From NCBI GenBank assembly GCA_944474755.1, contig OX104112.1, positions 59,799,640 to 59,863,639 on the forward strand: a stretch of DNA of 64,000 bases, in the 5' to 3' direction. The position numbers and the translations under genes were made by a program. The notes beneath the pieces were generated by a model, which was not told where the DNA came from, searched no databases, and saw only the letters and a program-made list of their open reading frames with translations. Of the stretch, positions 12,501-23,247 are shown in pieces. The stretch is from Limnoperna fortunei. Its lineage: Eukaryota > Mollusca > Bivalvia > Mytilida > Modiolidae. The first letter of the stretch is position 1, and the number at the start of each line of letters is the position of its first letter.

Positions 12501-14718
12501 GGTTTCGGGTTAATGCGGGCGGAAGAAATTTTTTTTTTCTTTCTTAAATAATTTTACGTGCGGGCGGTCTGACGAACAAGAAATTAATTCGGCGTGGCCT
12601 AAATATCCCTTTTTGTCAATCTAGGTTAATTTATTTGTTAATGACTTATAGAGATTTAAGGGTTGTTTTACATGGGATATGTCAATAAAAAATGAATGGA
12701 AAACATGATCTTTAGTCACATTAGACAGGGAGTCATTAAACAGAGAAAAATAAATGAGGAAATAATTGGGAGAAAAAAATATGGTTGGATAACACAGGAA
12801 GTCATTATTTGTAGGGGGTCACTAAGACAAATTTGACTTTACATACATTTTGTGATTTGAATAAACCAATTAGTCTGTAAACAGTTTTGTTAAACTATGT
12901 CCATACTTGTCTCCATTATGTATTATGTCATGAGAAATGAAAAAACCCAATTTCTACTTGTCTTTTCTTGCATGGGATCATGCTTCAATGACACTAAGGC
13001 AGTATCATTTGCAAAATCAAGGTTTTCCAATGTAATAAACGTTCTAAGTGATTCCTCTTTTTCCATCACTTCTGATCATTTTTATAACCCAGCCTATAGC
13101 AACAACGGATAAGATAGGATAGATGCTACACCTTTATGTATCCTTTAATAAGAAATATTTGATTATTTGTCATAGTGGAAAGACTTGATTGCATATTATT
13201 TTTGTATTCATTAATATATTTATGTATGTACTTTCTCTAATCATTATTTTATAGGCCATTTAATTCTTTCATTTTCCTATATTTACTTTTTGGAGCATTA
13301 TTTGTTATTCATGATTTTTTTTCTATGTTCATTGAACACCTTCCTAAATCCTTCTACAAAGCTGTTATATCCCTTATAAAAGTGAAGATTTTAATGTATT
13401 TGCATTTTAGGTTGCAGTTTTGTGCCAGTTTACAGATGAGGTAGACTATACTACAGCATTTAAAGCCTTACAGGAACGTAACTCTTATGATGCCATGGAC
13501 TCGTACTACTCCTGTATATGGGATATAAGTATACTGGAGTTTTTAGTCCGTATCCTTTAAGCATGGTTGTGAGTGAATGGAATATATCTAGTGTATGCTG
13601 AATATAGGTTTATGGTACAAGATAATTGTTCTCCCAGGGTACTTCTTGTGTCCTCCATTGTCCCAGACCATAGTGGAGACCTTCTTTATATCCATTATCT
13701 TGTTGAAATGTTAAAAAATCAATTGTAGATCTAATAATTATTGTGTGTAATTAACATTACTGGTGGATTACATGAATTAAGGTAAAGTTTTCTGTAAATC
13801 TGGTAGGCTTCATTGCAACATTTCACCGTGCATGTACATCTTGTTTACAATTATATTTAGATTAAATTTGTCAATTATTTCTGCATTCTGGTAAATATAC
13901 CTTTAGACCGGTTTTAGCTGACTGAAAAAGAATAATATTCTTAATACATACTTCCTTAACAGTTATCAGATTTACATACAAGACGTGGTGAAATGGACAA
14001 GAAACAAACAGCTGTAAGTTTTAAATGTTTCTAGATGATTCTATAATTAAACTTCTTGATGCAAAACATTAACTCATCACATATGATGTATCATAGAGTT
14101 ATTTGGTTAAAAATCTTTGCATGTCATATCAGCTCTGTTAAATGCAGACAATGTTTACTTAATGCATAATTAATTATACTTGTGTATTCGTATTTAAGAC
14201 GATGTTTGAGATTTCTTTACAATTTATAGTTAAATTTGTAGTTAATTATACAGTGATTTCTGATAGAGTAGTCCCTCTCTTTTAAGGCCAGTCCTTCTGC
14301 TTGGAGAAAATATGCCTTATAAAAAGAGTGCTGTCTGATATTTTGAATCGAATCATTATACAAGTATTTCAGTTTTCCTGCAGAATGTCAATAAATACTT
14401 GGGCTTCCTCTATAATAAAAGTTGATGCCGGGATACAGCTAAACACTTGCTGGAAGTGGCATAAAACCTCAAAACTAATAAACATGTGGCCTTTGGTGAG
14501 GGCATGGCCTACTACTGTGAGAGCATTATAAGGGTGGCTAATTGATCTAAAAATAAATAGTTTATTTATATTTAACATTTAATTGCTCTCTTGTGTTACA
14601 GATGAAATCACTGGCACAGTTAGACCTGAACAGTAACAACCCAGACGATATTATACAGAGAGCCATTCAGATGAGAAAAAGGAAGTTCCTCCGATCATTA
14701 GCAAAACAATATTTATAA
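3461..14718 (+). CDS. INTS8: Integrator complex subunit 8, C-terminal 302 residues (10 exons, 5'-incomplete)
   Basis: Coding exons are 3461-3545, 6255-6382, 7093-7152, 7492-7553, 8119-8237, 8907-9010, 9681-9731, 13411-13549, 13970-14013 and 14602-14718 (stop TAA 14716-14718). All phases join without a stop, giving 302 residues. The product matches the C-terminal third of metazoan INTS8 (about 995 residues in human), with landmarks QADIHFANNQYS, EAGVVASDFF, KRMIKCC, CHTQVAVLCQF, NSYDAMDSYY and the terminal KRKFLRSLAKQYL. INTS8 is a helical-repeat scaffold of the nuclear Integrator complex and helps hold the PP2A phosphatase module that attenuates RNA polymerase II; that role is family knowledge. 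The PP2A-contacting N-terminus lies upstream of the window. Introns carry large mobile elements, and the intron at 13550-13969 is of minor-spliceosome type. Confidence 0.93.
3572..5492. mobile_element. Helentron-like non-autonomous element with internal 167-bp tandem array
   Basis: It lies in the INTS8 intron 3546-6254. The left end has a GC-rich hairpin (GCCCCC 3575-3580 with GGGGGC 3595-3600) and tandem gtccgtccgg/acgtacgtac stretches. The centre is a tandem array whose atgagtatgaaaa marker recurs at 3974, 4141, 4308, 4475, 4642, 4809, 4976, 5143 and 5310, exactly 167 bp apart. More diverged copies precede it. The right end has GCGGGGGCAT, inverted relative to ATGCCCCC at the left, then a GTGTCC-cat-GGACAC hairpin (5471-5485). 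This layout resembles bivalve pearl/HINE-type Helentron derivatives with satellite-like cores. The class is inferred; no protein is encoded. Confidence 0.7.
3974..5455. repeat. 167-bp satellite-like array, about nine copies
   Basis: Copies are near-identical, with a few substitutions and no indels over eight consecutive periods. That implies recent amplification or homogenisation. The period is not a multiple of three, so reading frames across it cannot be coding. Confidence 0.9.
6255..6382 (+). CDS. INTS8: INTS8 exon
   Basis: Acceptor ttcttttcag ends at 6254 and donor GTATGT starts at 6383. It encodes VKNIYTIGSQ through FLTKFK and ends on a codon boundary. Confidence 0.85.
7093..7152 (+). 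CDS. INTS8: INTS8 exon
   Basis: Acceptor ataatttcag ends at 7092 and donor GTAAGT starts at 7153. It encodes exactly 20 codons (DPSCLSILISCFTKYYNLLR), aligned with the human leucine-rich helix near 'REPLVLTIILSLFVKL'. Confidence 0.87.
7492..7553 (+). CDS. INTS8: INTS8 exon
   Basis: Acceptor ttgttgtag ends at 7491 and donor GTAAGA starts at 7554. It encodes DDISCEISSEYIQFWPTVVN plus two bases of a split Asn codon. Confidence 0.86.
7707..7850. repeat. Dispersed repeat (gcgaacaaagtgagc family)
   Basis: The block gttgcgaacaaagtgagc, then aggagtctaac, and further on 'atttattctttagtattatg' recurs in altered form at about 51970-52130. No coding content is visible. Confidence 0.45.
8119..8237 (+). 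CDS. INTS8: INTS8 exon
   Basis: Acceptor attattttcag ends at 8118 and donor GTAGGT starts at 8238. It completes the split Asn codon and encodes a TPR-like helical segment with NPSQPSWLRTQADIHF. Confidence 0.88.
8907..9010 (+). CDS. INTS8: INTS8 exon
   Basis: Acceptor gttttcaag (AAG rather than CAG) ends at 8906 and donor GTTAGT starts at 9011. It encodes ANNQYSPAMKYYMEAG and continues to YDDQ, one of the best conserved INTS8 segments. Confidence 0.9.
9681..9731 (+). CDS. INTS8: INTS8 exon (51 nt)
   Basis: Acceptor atatttgtag ends at 9680 and donor GTTAGT starts at 9732. It encodes VYKRMIKCCLYLQCHTQ, in phase at both ends. Confidence 0.9.
10274..12600. mobile_element. 2.3-kb foldback (long terminal inverted repeat) element in INTS8 intron
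   Basis: The ends are inverted: AGGCCACacaGAATCAATTTCTTGTTC at 10274 pairs with gaacaagaaattaattcggcGTGGCCT ending at 12600. Inverted similarity continues inward for most of each arm. Examples are acatgacatgtct 10973 with agacatgtcatgt 12351, ggttgccatggtaacc 11072 with ggttaccatggcaacc 12254, and caatggggtaaac 11433 with gttaccccattg 11893. The arms are diverged, and the left arm has about 400 extra bases near 10.56-10.97 kb. The unpaired centre (about 11480-11845) contains short reading frames with no family resemblance. No transposase is visible, so it would be a non-autonomous DNA element; the superfamily is unknown. Confidence 0.75.
13411..13549 (+). CDS. INTS8: INTS8 exon, followed by U12-type donor
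   Basis: Acceptor tgcattttag ends at 13410. It encodes VAVLCQFTDEVDY through ISILEFLV plus one base of a split His codon. The 3' border is set at 13549 because a perfect U12-type donor, GTATCCTTT, begins at 13550. Using the upstream GTCCGT as a U2 donor would add a residue relative to human INTS8. Confidence 0.9.
13550..13969 (+). other. INTS8: Minor (U12-type) spliceosomal intron in INTS8
   Basis: The donor at 13550-13558 reads GTATCCTTT and the branch site at 13952-13960 reads TTCCTTAAC. Both match the U12-intron consensus base for base. The acceptor AG ends at 13969, 10 nt after the presumed branch adenosine (13959), which is in the usual U12 range. There is no polypyrimidine tract between branch site and acceptor, as expected. 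The joined protein then has the same length across this junction as human INTS8. Confidence 0.88.
13970..14013 (+). CDS. INTS8: INTS8 exon (44 nt)
   Basis: It starts after the U12 acceptor and ends at the U2-type donor GTAAGT (14014). It encodes HLHTRRGEMDKKQTA, matching the human basic segment ending 'GETDKRQIA'. Confidence 0.88.
14602..14718 (+). CDS. INTS8: INTS8 terminal coding exon
   Basis: Acceptor ttgtgttacag ends at 14601 and the TAA stop is at 14716-14718. It encodes MKSLAQLDLNSNNPDDIIQ and the basic C-terminal tail, equivalent to the human LNASNPEEVLQLAAQRRKKK tail. Confidence 0.93.
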   Translation: MKSLAQLDLNSNNPDDIIQRAIQMRKRKFLRSLAKQYL

Positions 14719-14834
14719 TTCTGACATTAAGTTATTATTCATTAAACTGAGTTTGCAATATTTATGGCACAAAATGGTGAACAAACTAATATCTGCAATG
14801 AGTGTGTGTTGTGTACTGTAACAAATGTTCTACT

Positions 14835-14920
14835 GGACTGCAGTATCTGTAAGCACATGAATGTATCCGGACTGCAGTATCTGTAGCACATGTATGTATC
14901 CGGACTGCAGTATCTATGAC
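14835..14920. repeat. 33-34-bp tandem repeat in INTS8 3' UTR
   Basis: The block ggactgcagtatctgtaagc starts at 14835 and recurs in near-identical form at 14869 and 14902. There are three copies, the last partial. Confidence 0.75.
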
Positions 14921-14969
14921 ATGATGTTGCATACAATGTGATGTGTATCCAGAGTTTGTTGTTCGTTGT

Positions 14970-14975
14970 AATAAA
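14970..14975 (+). terminator. Candidate polyadenylation signal for INTS8
   Basis: Canonical AATAAA about 250 nt after the stop codon, followed by T/GT-rich sequence. This is the first of several candidates. Confidence 0.4.
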
Positions 14976-17239
14976 TGTTATTGTACTGTATTGAAAATGG
15001 TTGAATCACAGATCTCATCTCATTGGAGAGAATGATTATATTGAGACACAGTGTGTTTACTTTTGTTATGATATTTACACTTATTTACTTTAGACACAAG
15101 AACAAATTGATAAACTCAGTCAATAGTTTTACTGTGAATTAGCGCTTGTTTTTCCATAGTTGATACAAAACAACAAAGCAATAGTCTTGTTTTAATAAAA
15201 CTGTTTTTTTCTTTGACTGGAAAAATGCATGTTGTATATGCACACTTCTAAGTCTCGTGCAGACATTATTTATGAATAACACTATGACTTATGTATGAAG
15301 ACACGATTGCATGCAGAAAAGGTTGGTCTTAGTCTGTGTCTGTTAAACATGTTATAGTGTATGTATATTATTCTGTTTTAAGTTTGTTATATATTTAATA
15401 TAACTCATAAGATTATAATTGTTAGTAAAAACATTTTGATAAATACCTAAAATTTCATATATGGGGTCATTTCACATTAAACAAAACAAAGGGTATATGA
15501 CTCATTGTTGAAAAATCTGGAAGAAGCTATATTGGTGTAATTTGCAGGGTACTGTATACAATTACGGAAGGGTAACATCAATTCACATTTTCTGACAAAT
15601 GTGCCCATTAAAGAAGTGTTTCTGAAAGACAAAAGAAGTACAGTTTTTCTTCATGCACCATAATTTCCTTAACTGATATACTGCAAAGCTGATGATTTTT
15701 TGTCAATACCTTATACCTGTAGAGTATTTGTCAGTTTTAAATATTAAGAGCAGTTTAGTTCAATTTGATATTTTAAGGATTTGTGTTAATGTGGCTGGAC
15801 ATTAAATTGCAGATATTATTGTGTGATTTTCTGTTTATGAGTGAAAACTTCCGAATGATCTGGTCAACACCTTTTCATGTGTTGTTAAAAATTAATTGAC
15901 CAACAATAAAAATACCTTGTACATCTTAGGCTATAACGAACGGTAGGACGTTTATCCCATATTTTTCCATTTTCTATATGATGCATAATTGTTCCTGTTA
16001 TAGTAATTTTGTTACTGCTACGTTGCCTGACTGTTAAATGGACTAAAACAAGATGATAATTTTCATGATGTCCTTATTTTACAATAGTAATGCTGTTATA
16101 GTATTTGTACCAGTAAATCAAAATATTTTTGATAATTAGTCATTATGTATTATCATGCATATTCTAAGTGTTAAATTTTGATTCATTTTGAAAATTTCAT
16201 AAATAAATACATACAACTACGTTTGTTGCTTCTTTCTAGGTCCTGTAGGCCTAAAAAATTGTGTAGTTTTCATGAAAAGTTCATGAGTAGCTTCATGGTG
16301 GATGCGTGGCTGATGGCTACCATAGGATTTGTAATTTTCAGCTGCATGTAGACTCTTTTAGAGACTTTTGACTCTTCCGCGCCTTTAATAAGTTTTACTA
16401 TAGATACCAAATCTTTGTTGAAAAATATTCTCGTTTGAAAATATGGTTGCAGATAGTTTTCCCAAATTTGGAATTAAGTTTTCACAAATTTTGAATTCAA
16501 TGTACATTGAGTGTGCTACGATGATTGTTGGATACACCTATTACTGACTAGTATATGTTACCCGTCCATTTTAATCAACTAACCAAATGACGTACTACAG
16601 TAATGGAAGCAGGAGGTTTGGTATGCCACAAAATCTTGTTTAACCCTCCATTTCTTTGGAAATGCCTGTACCAAGTCAGGACCATTGTTGTAGTTACTAT
16701 ATTTTTGGATGTTGGATCTGGTATTTGTCGGTTTCTCGAATTTTGATTTATGTTTTGTCTTTTTTTACATTTTCTTCGGTGCTAGGTATTTTGTTATTAC
16801 ATGTATCCATAATTCCTTTCTAATGGTGAATCTTCTCCCTGTTGTATCTTCTGCTCTCGTACAGGAGTGTCGTAGGAAGCATGCAGGTACTAAAACAAAT
16901 TTGCCTATGAGGACACCAAACGCGGGCACTTACTTGCTTCTAGACAAGATTCAACCAATTAATGGCGAACCTCTTTAAAGTAATGGTCACTTACTAAGAA
17001 ACTTTGGATCGATTAAGAGGGACATAGCAGTAAGGCAACCTGCACTGAAAAGTACTAATTCAAACAGCGTGGTTCACTAAGGTTACGGAAATCGCTTTAA
17101 AATATTATCTTCCCTCACATCATCATATTGTGATCACGCAGGTAAAAGAATCGTAGAAAAAGTAATAAATAATGCGGAAAATAACTTTTATTTTACAAAG
17201 TAAAGTGATTGGGATATCTAGCGACAAGTCATTTTTGAA

Positions 17240-17830
17240 ATTTCTAAACCTATCGGACGTAGTATTTGGAAATAAAATGTCATCAAAAATACCAAGGTTA
17301 ATAGAATTTACTACGCCAGACGCGAGTTCGTCCAATCATGACTCATCAATGGTGCTCAAACCCAAACAATATTTAAAATTCAAATGATTAAGATGTTGTA
17401 GAACTTTTAGCACCGAAAGTTCTAAAACGTTATTCCAAAACCGGCTAAGGCTATCTACACCTTGAAAAAAGAAAAACATTAGAATTAAACTAATTTTTCG
17501 ACATTTCATGTCAGTAAATTTAGACAATGACTATATCACTAAAGGAATCTATGAGGTGTGACTATTGTGCTGGTGATGCAACTCGTGGACTAACAGAGCA
17601 CCAAAAGAGGTATCGAACCTATGATTGAAAATAAAATGTCAACAAAGAAACCAAGGTTAATAGCATTTACTATGCCAAACGTTAGTTTCTTCCCAACAAG
17701 ACTCATCGATGGCGCTCAAAACCAAACAATATTTAAATCCAAATGATTAAGATGTTGTAGAGCTTTCATCACCAAAATATCCAAAACGTTATACCTCTGC
17801 TCTCTGCACCTTGAAAATAGAAAAACGCTC
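17240..17830. repeat. Two direct copies of a ~210-bp repeat, 359 bp apart
   Basis: accaaggttaatagaattta at 17291 recurs as accaaggttaatagcattta at 17650. Both are followed by the same tail (ctcaaaccaaacaatattta, gattaagatgttgtagarc, ctgcaccttgaaaa). The copies are diverged by many substitutions. Confidence 0.7.
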
Positions 17831-18886
17831 GAATTTAAATAGTTTCCGAAATTTAAGAAGTCTTACAATATCTAGATTAGTGGCAATCAATCATTTTCTT
17901 TTACAATGGTTTGTCTAATATCACAAAAACGTATGTAACATCTGTGTAGTTTCTCTTCGTTGAATTTAATTAATTGTGTGGACTTGCTGATATGGTATGG
18001 GAAAAGGGAAAATCCCTGTCTTGAAGCAGGTATATTTTTTTAAGGAAACACTCGGACACATATGCATGTGTTGCCAGAGGTCATTTAACATAACATTCAT
18101 ACAGTAAACGTATACAGAATTAACATGTGGGGAATTAATGAAACAATACATGAGTTTCACAGTATCAAAAACAGTAACTATTTAGGAAAGAGAAGCAACT
18201 TTTTAAGGCCTTGTTATAATGTAAACCAAATTCGATGGAAAATTCTTGCCTATGCAGCAGCTAGTGTATATGATTTGTATTCACTGTATGTAACTGTGAT
18301 ATATGCAATGTAATTGAAACTTCTTCGACCCGCAGTTTAGACTGGGTGGCGATGTTCCTGATTTACTGAAAAGGTAGAAAGTCATAACGGAAACTTTTTT
18401 TCATGTACATTTGTACCCAATTGGTATCACTACTTGTAAGAAAATAGCAAAAGAAATCTACCGAACAAGTAAAGCCGAAAGTCAGGGGACAATTACAACA
18501 TGTACAAATCGTTGAAATGCATTTATACATTAAATTTGACCTCCAATATAACAATTAAATTTTAAAATTTAAACATTTCCGATTATATCATGTACTATTC
18601 GTTATTCTTCATGAATTTGACTTTTCTTATAGAAATGACAATCAGTAACTAGAAGCATTTCAAATCGGAGGCAGCGCTGCTAACTCATTCGCGGCACTTG
18701 ATTGCATCCATGTTAAATTTAGTTCGGGTTAATAACATTATGTTTTGTGTTTTGGGTTTTTGCATCGAGTTGTGGCGGTATGTTTGTCTGAATTCGAAAT
18801 TTGTAATCGTTCCTTGACTCTCAGAGACTTGTTATTCGGTGAGTTTGCCATAATTGTTTTTATACAATATGCAAATTATATATTTG

Positions 18887-19131
18887 TTTGTTTGTTTGAG
18901 TAGTGTTTAACGCCACTGTCATTATTTATTTATATAGTTTTTGTTGTGGTGAAAATCCGCAGAAAACTCCCGACTTTCGGCAGGAAAACAGACAATCCTT
19001 GTCGATTGGGGTTGGAGTTGTCGAGTACACCTTTGCTCGTGGTAAGGCTTGAACCATCAACCTCAATGTTGACAGGACAAATGATCAACAGTAGATGACT
19101 AACTACTTAAACAAATCATCCACCGAGGCCC
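18887..19131 (-). repeat. tRNA-derived SINE, diverged
   Basis: Same family as the copy at 2.8 kb, with gtttgtttgtttgag at the left and the tRNA-like head (…caccgaggcc) at the right of the plus strand. The body is diverged and a segment of AT-rich sequence replaces part of the core. Confidence 0.7.
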
Positions 19132-21740
19132 ACTCGAAACTTTATAATTGAAATATACAATGTTATTTTTCAGAAAATCAAAAATTACGAAGTCTCCAAG
19201 GCAGCTGTAAATTCTTTAGTTTACATTTAAATGTAATTTATATTATATTTAAGAAATAAACACCATTGAAAAACAAGAAAATATTATTTTTCAAATATAA
19301 CTATGCATTTATAAGATCCAAACGAGGTTGAAGTTTTGATGACCACAACGAACAGTTTAATGTGACCGTTCCAAACCAGCTTGTTTGACCTTTCTATTAT
19401 TTGTCTTTTCGTGAGTTTTTTTGTGATTTCGATATTTTTTGTTTATCATCTTGCGAACACAGATTACTGTTTTCCAATTAAATATTGGACATTTCGTTAT
19501 GAACATGTAATATACATTAATAAATATTTTCGTACTGTTACTTTCTCTTTTGTCAAATAAATCCATTATTTAACTATTTTGATATCTAAAAGTGTTTAAA
19601 TGAACACACCACACACTAAAAGGTTTTTCGTTGTCGCAACACCTGTTCCTAACAATTTGCTATGTTTGCCTTATTTGAATATTGTATTTAGACACATTAA
19701 CTGATAAATAAATAGTTTTATGTGTCTCTTATTTATATAGAATGCAATATTTTAATCTAAAAGACTGCCAGTTCAACAAGACGGTTTGTGACAAGGTCTA
19801 CTTTTAGAGTAATACTAAACATTTTATTTGCTCAAAACATAAGAAAACGCTTTGCACTTTTGAAATGTGCATTTGAAGAGGATTTATTTCTTGCCTCTAG
19901 TGTTTACTAGGACAAACAATATCTAAATAGCTAACATTTTTCAATGTCTCACAAAATTTCACAGAAGGTTGGTTCCCGACGTAATATTCAGTATGACAAA
20001 ACGTTACAAAAATTATCACCTACATGGTATGTAGCATCTTTATGAGTTCAACGCCCCAGCTTCCTATGTGAAGATAATCCATCAAATTAAAACATGTACA
20101 TCTTTGCTAGCTAAAGGTTACAATCCGGTCCCCGCTGGGTGAAGAGAGTGAGAACATGATCTTAGCCCTTGGCTAGCGAAGATGAGGGATGAGTAAAATG
20201 GAAATTAATAAAAATGAAAAATCTTGATACTCAAAGAGTTGGTTTGGGTCAGGTATTTATTTATCGATTCCAATTGGAATCTTGATATAAAGCATTTTAC
20301 TTGAAAACAAAGAGACAAACAACATGCACACAAACCCAATAATCTGATAACATACAATATTGATGTAGGGTTCAGTAGAATATTTTCTAGATAGTTTGTT
20401 AATAAACAACGTCTCCGTGTTGAAAGCTAACTTTATATCGATACTTAAGTATAAAGACTTGGATAAGTTCAAACGACGTGGGATTAGATCAAAACAGTAG
20501 AGAAGATGCATACAGAGTCATTTCAGTTCGATATGTGGTAACAATTCAAAGTAAAGCAGTTACCAACACTATCTTCGATAACTTGTCTTTTTGTGTTCAA
20601 GATATTTAACATTTGTAATTTGTCCAGTTTAATCAATTTAGAGAACTAAATAACCCTAGATTCGTAAATAAAAGGATGAGAGTCTACTTTTTATAATACG
20701 TAATTACGGACTTTATTAAACCATTTGACATGTTGTTCCGAGTATATTCTTGAGACATTCTATTGGCGCATCGCTTCGAGATTCTCTAGTACACTTCGAT
20801 ACTGTCCATACTACTAGCCTGAATTTATGTTTGCTGTGAATATTTTCCTCCCCATGTGCCACTACTTACTTGTATCAAGATATGGATCTCGTTTATTGTT
20901 TGTTGTTCATGAAGAAGTAACAACATTCAACTAGTGTTACTGTCTTATATTACTGTCTATCTCCCGTATAATAATCATAAATCTTTTTCTATATTTAAAT
21001 AAAACTATTGTATTCACTCATTTACATTGTTCCTATAATTTTATAATAATATTAATACGCTTCCTTCTGTGTGTATTTTTATGTATTTGTATTGGTGTGA
21101 AGAATGTCATTGGCAATAATGGTGGCTTTGTTGGTTCGGTACTGGACAGGTGTACTGTTTTAGTTTGTATTGGTGTTATTAGGGTATAACAATATGTAAG
21201 GATGATTTTGGATCCCAATAACCGGTTCATCCCTGCTACAATGTCTTATGAGACGGTTCCAAGTCAGTATTTTATGCCGAGTCACGTGTCCATTATGTTA
21301 TTTGTTTTTCCTTCATTTTGGTGATTTGGTGTTCTCTCTTTCAGTGAGCAATTTAATAATCAGTTTTGCGTCTAGTTTGATTATCTTCTTGTTTTTAAGT
21401 TTCAGAACATATATTTAATGGAACAATTACAAATTATATATAAACCGATAGTTTATTTACGAACTTTCGTTATAAGTCTTGCTATTGTCACGATTTAACT
21501 TTCCCAGGATGTCATATCAGTTTATACCAACGTCTAGTTTCAAGAAACGCTGAACTTTTTTGATAGTGATATCACAAAAGCCGCAGTAAAAAATATTTTA
21601 TTTTAAATAAAGTTAAACAAATCAAGTAGTCTAAGAGTGATGCCTCCGCCTGCGGACGCTTGAAGTAACATAAATAACAAACAAAAGTATATACAATTAC
21701 AATTATAAATAATCAAATGTACAAATTAAAGCTCAACCTT

Positions 21741-21760
21741 GTTATATATATATATATTGC
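21741..21760. repeat. Short (TA)n microsatellite
   Basis: Run of alternating t/a around 21743-21758. Confidence 0.6.
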
Positions 21761-22863
21761 AGTCCCACGTTAAAATACTAAACTAACTCAAAAAGCTATT
21801 AACGAAATCTGTTATATACTTCTCAGTATGCAACATGACATGGACCTCTAATTATGAACAACTTACGCTTTGAAATTGTTTAATTACTCATTGTGGGAAT
21901 ATCAACCCAATTAAATTAAACTATCCCGTCTGTTAAAGTGAGAACCATTATTAGTTTAGTAACGACCTTTTTTGAGAACATTCAAACTCCTACTAAGAAA
22001 AATGTTACTCGTAAAAATAAGGACCATACCCAGCATATTCACGTTTTTTCATAACATACTAAATTAGTCTAGCTACTCGATGTGCAAAAACATTGTCCAA
22101 TACCTTTTATACACAGAATTAAAAATAAAATTGAAATTAAAACCATACATAAGTAATGAAAACAAAACAAGCTTCTATACTACAGTTATAAGTTAAAGAT
22201 AGCTTCCCTTATGGCAACACAGAATTTATACTGTGAAATAAGAAAAGGCTCGATATTGAGACTACGAAAATAAACACAATGGAAACATTAAAAAAGTCTT
22301 TTTGATTGCGTGGTAAAAAGAACGAACTATGACGGCTGATTTACAGACGACATTGACTAAATGTCAAAGTGCATTTATTTCTATAGCCATTTGAATGCAA
22401 ACATTGTCCTGTCAAACTTATAATTTCTTAAAAAATAACTGATAATTACAATCAATTAAATTCCACCTTCAAAACAATTTACGTTGTTTATTTTCTGTTA
22501 GCATGCATGTATTATAAGTTTTGTTTAGTCATATTTTTAAACTGAATGCGACAGTTACATCATTTAGAAATAGATATTTCGTGTACATATATTTTTTATT
22601 CTTTAGACGATTTAGAAGATTTTAAAAAAATCTAGTTTCATTTTGACAAAAAGGTATTTATTAAATTGTGTTGGTTACTTTATTCGCACTATTAAGTATC
22701 CACCAGAGTAACGAGTGCCTCCTGAATCAATCATGAATTTAAATGTTGTATTAAATCTGAGAAAACAAGAACGTACACTGATCTTAGTTAAACAGACCAA
22801 AAGCACTAACCTTTATACCACAATAAAGTGCATTGACAAAATTAAACAATAACAATATTCTGT

Positions 22864-22869
22864 TTTATT
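22864..22869 (-). terminator. Candidate polyadenylation signal for the tetraspanin gene
   Basis: AATAAA on the - strand (plus tttatt), about 360 nt past the stop codon. No other support. Confidence 0.35.
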
Positions 22870-23228
22870 GTTATATTGGTAAAAAGAAAAAAAATCACTT
22901 GATGTTTTCAAAACACTTTACGCCGGTATAGAGGTTAGACCTTTTTGTAATTGAGAATATTCTATTTTTAGGTTCAACAAAATTAAGGCGTTCAAAAGTG
23001 TTTAACATTTAGACAAGTTGGCAGATGACGTTTCCTTAACAACTACACTGTTACGATCAAATAAGATGAATAATAACAGCTATGGAGACTTAATATCATG
23101 TAAAAACATATATTTGTTACAAGAATACATTTTATCACAGTTCTTGTCTGTAGACAACAGGAGTCTGTAGCATGTTAGATATAAGCATTGGTTTACCAGA
23201 ACACAGAACGTTTAAATATATTTCCACT

Positions 23229-23247
23229 CTACTTCTTTTTCCCTCCT
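23229..23247 (-). CDS. Tetraspanin terminal micro-exon segment
   Basis: Acceptor gttatttttcag, then a split Lys codon, GGKKK and TAG. Only 19 coding nucleotides, accepted because the phase fits and both splice sites are strong. Confidence 0.7.

Larger units (their letters stand above)
14719..14975 (+). other. INTS8: Probable INTS8 3' UTR
   Basis: Non-coding sequence after the INTS8 stop. AATAAA occurs at 14970-14975, with later alternatives at 15194-15199 and about 16200, so the true end is uncertain. It contains a short tandem repeat at 14835-14920. Confidence 0.5.
14976..22863. other. Intergenic region without recognised genes
   Basis: Between two convergent genes (INTS8 + and tetraspanin -). 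It holds only short open frames without family resemblance, a two-copy direct repeat at 17.2-17.8 kb, a SINE at 18.9 kb and AT-rich sequence. I see no tRNA or rRNA gene. Confidence 0.6.

Noticed and set aside
13541..13963. U2-type splicing of INTS8 using GTCCGT donor and ttccttaacag acceptor
   Set aside because: It keeps the frame but adds one residue in a conserved segment and uses a poor donor; the U12 donor and branch site next to it are perfect and restore the conserved length.
16709..16978. 89-codon frame on the + strand
   Set aside because: The first part is a low-complexity hydrophobic stretch; no family recognised and no splice context convincing enough.
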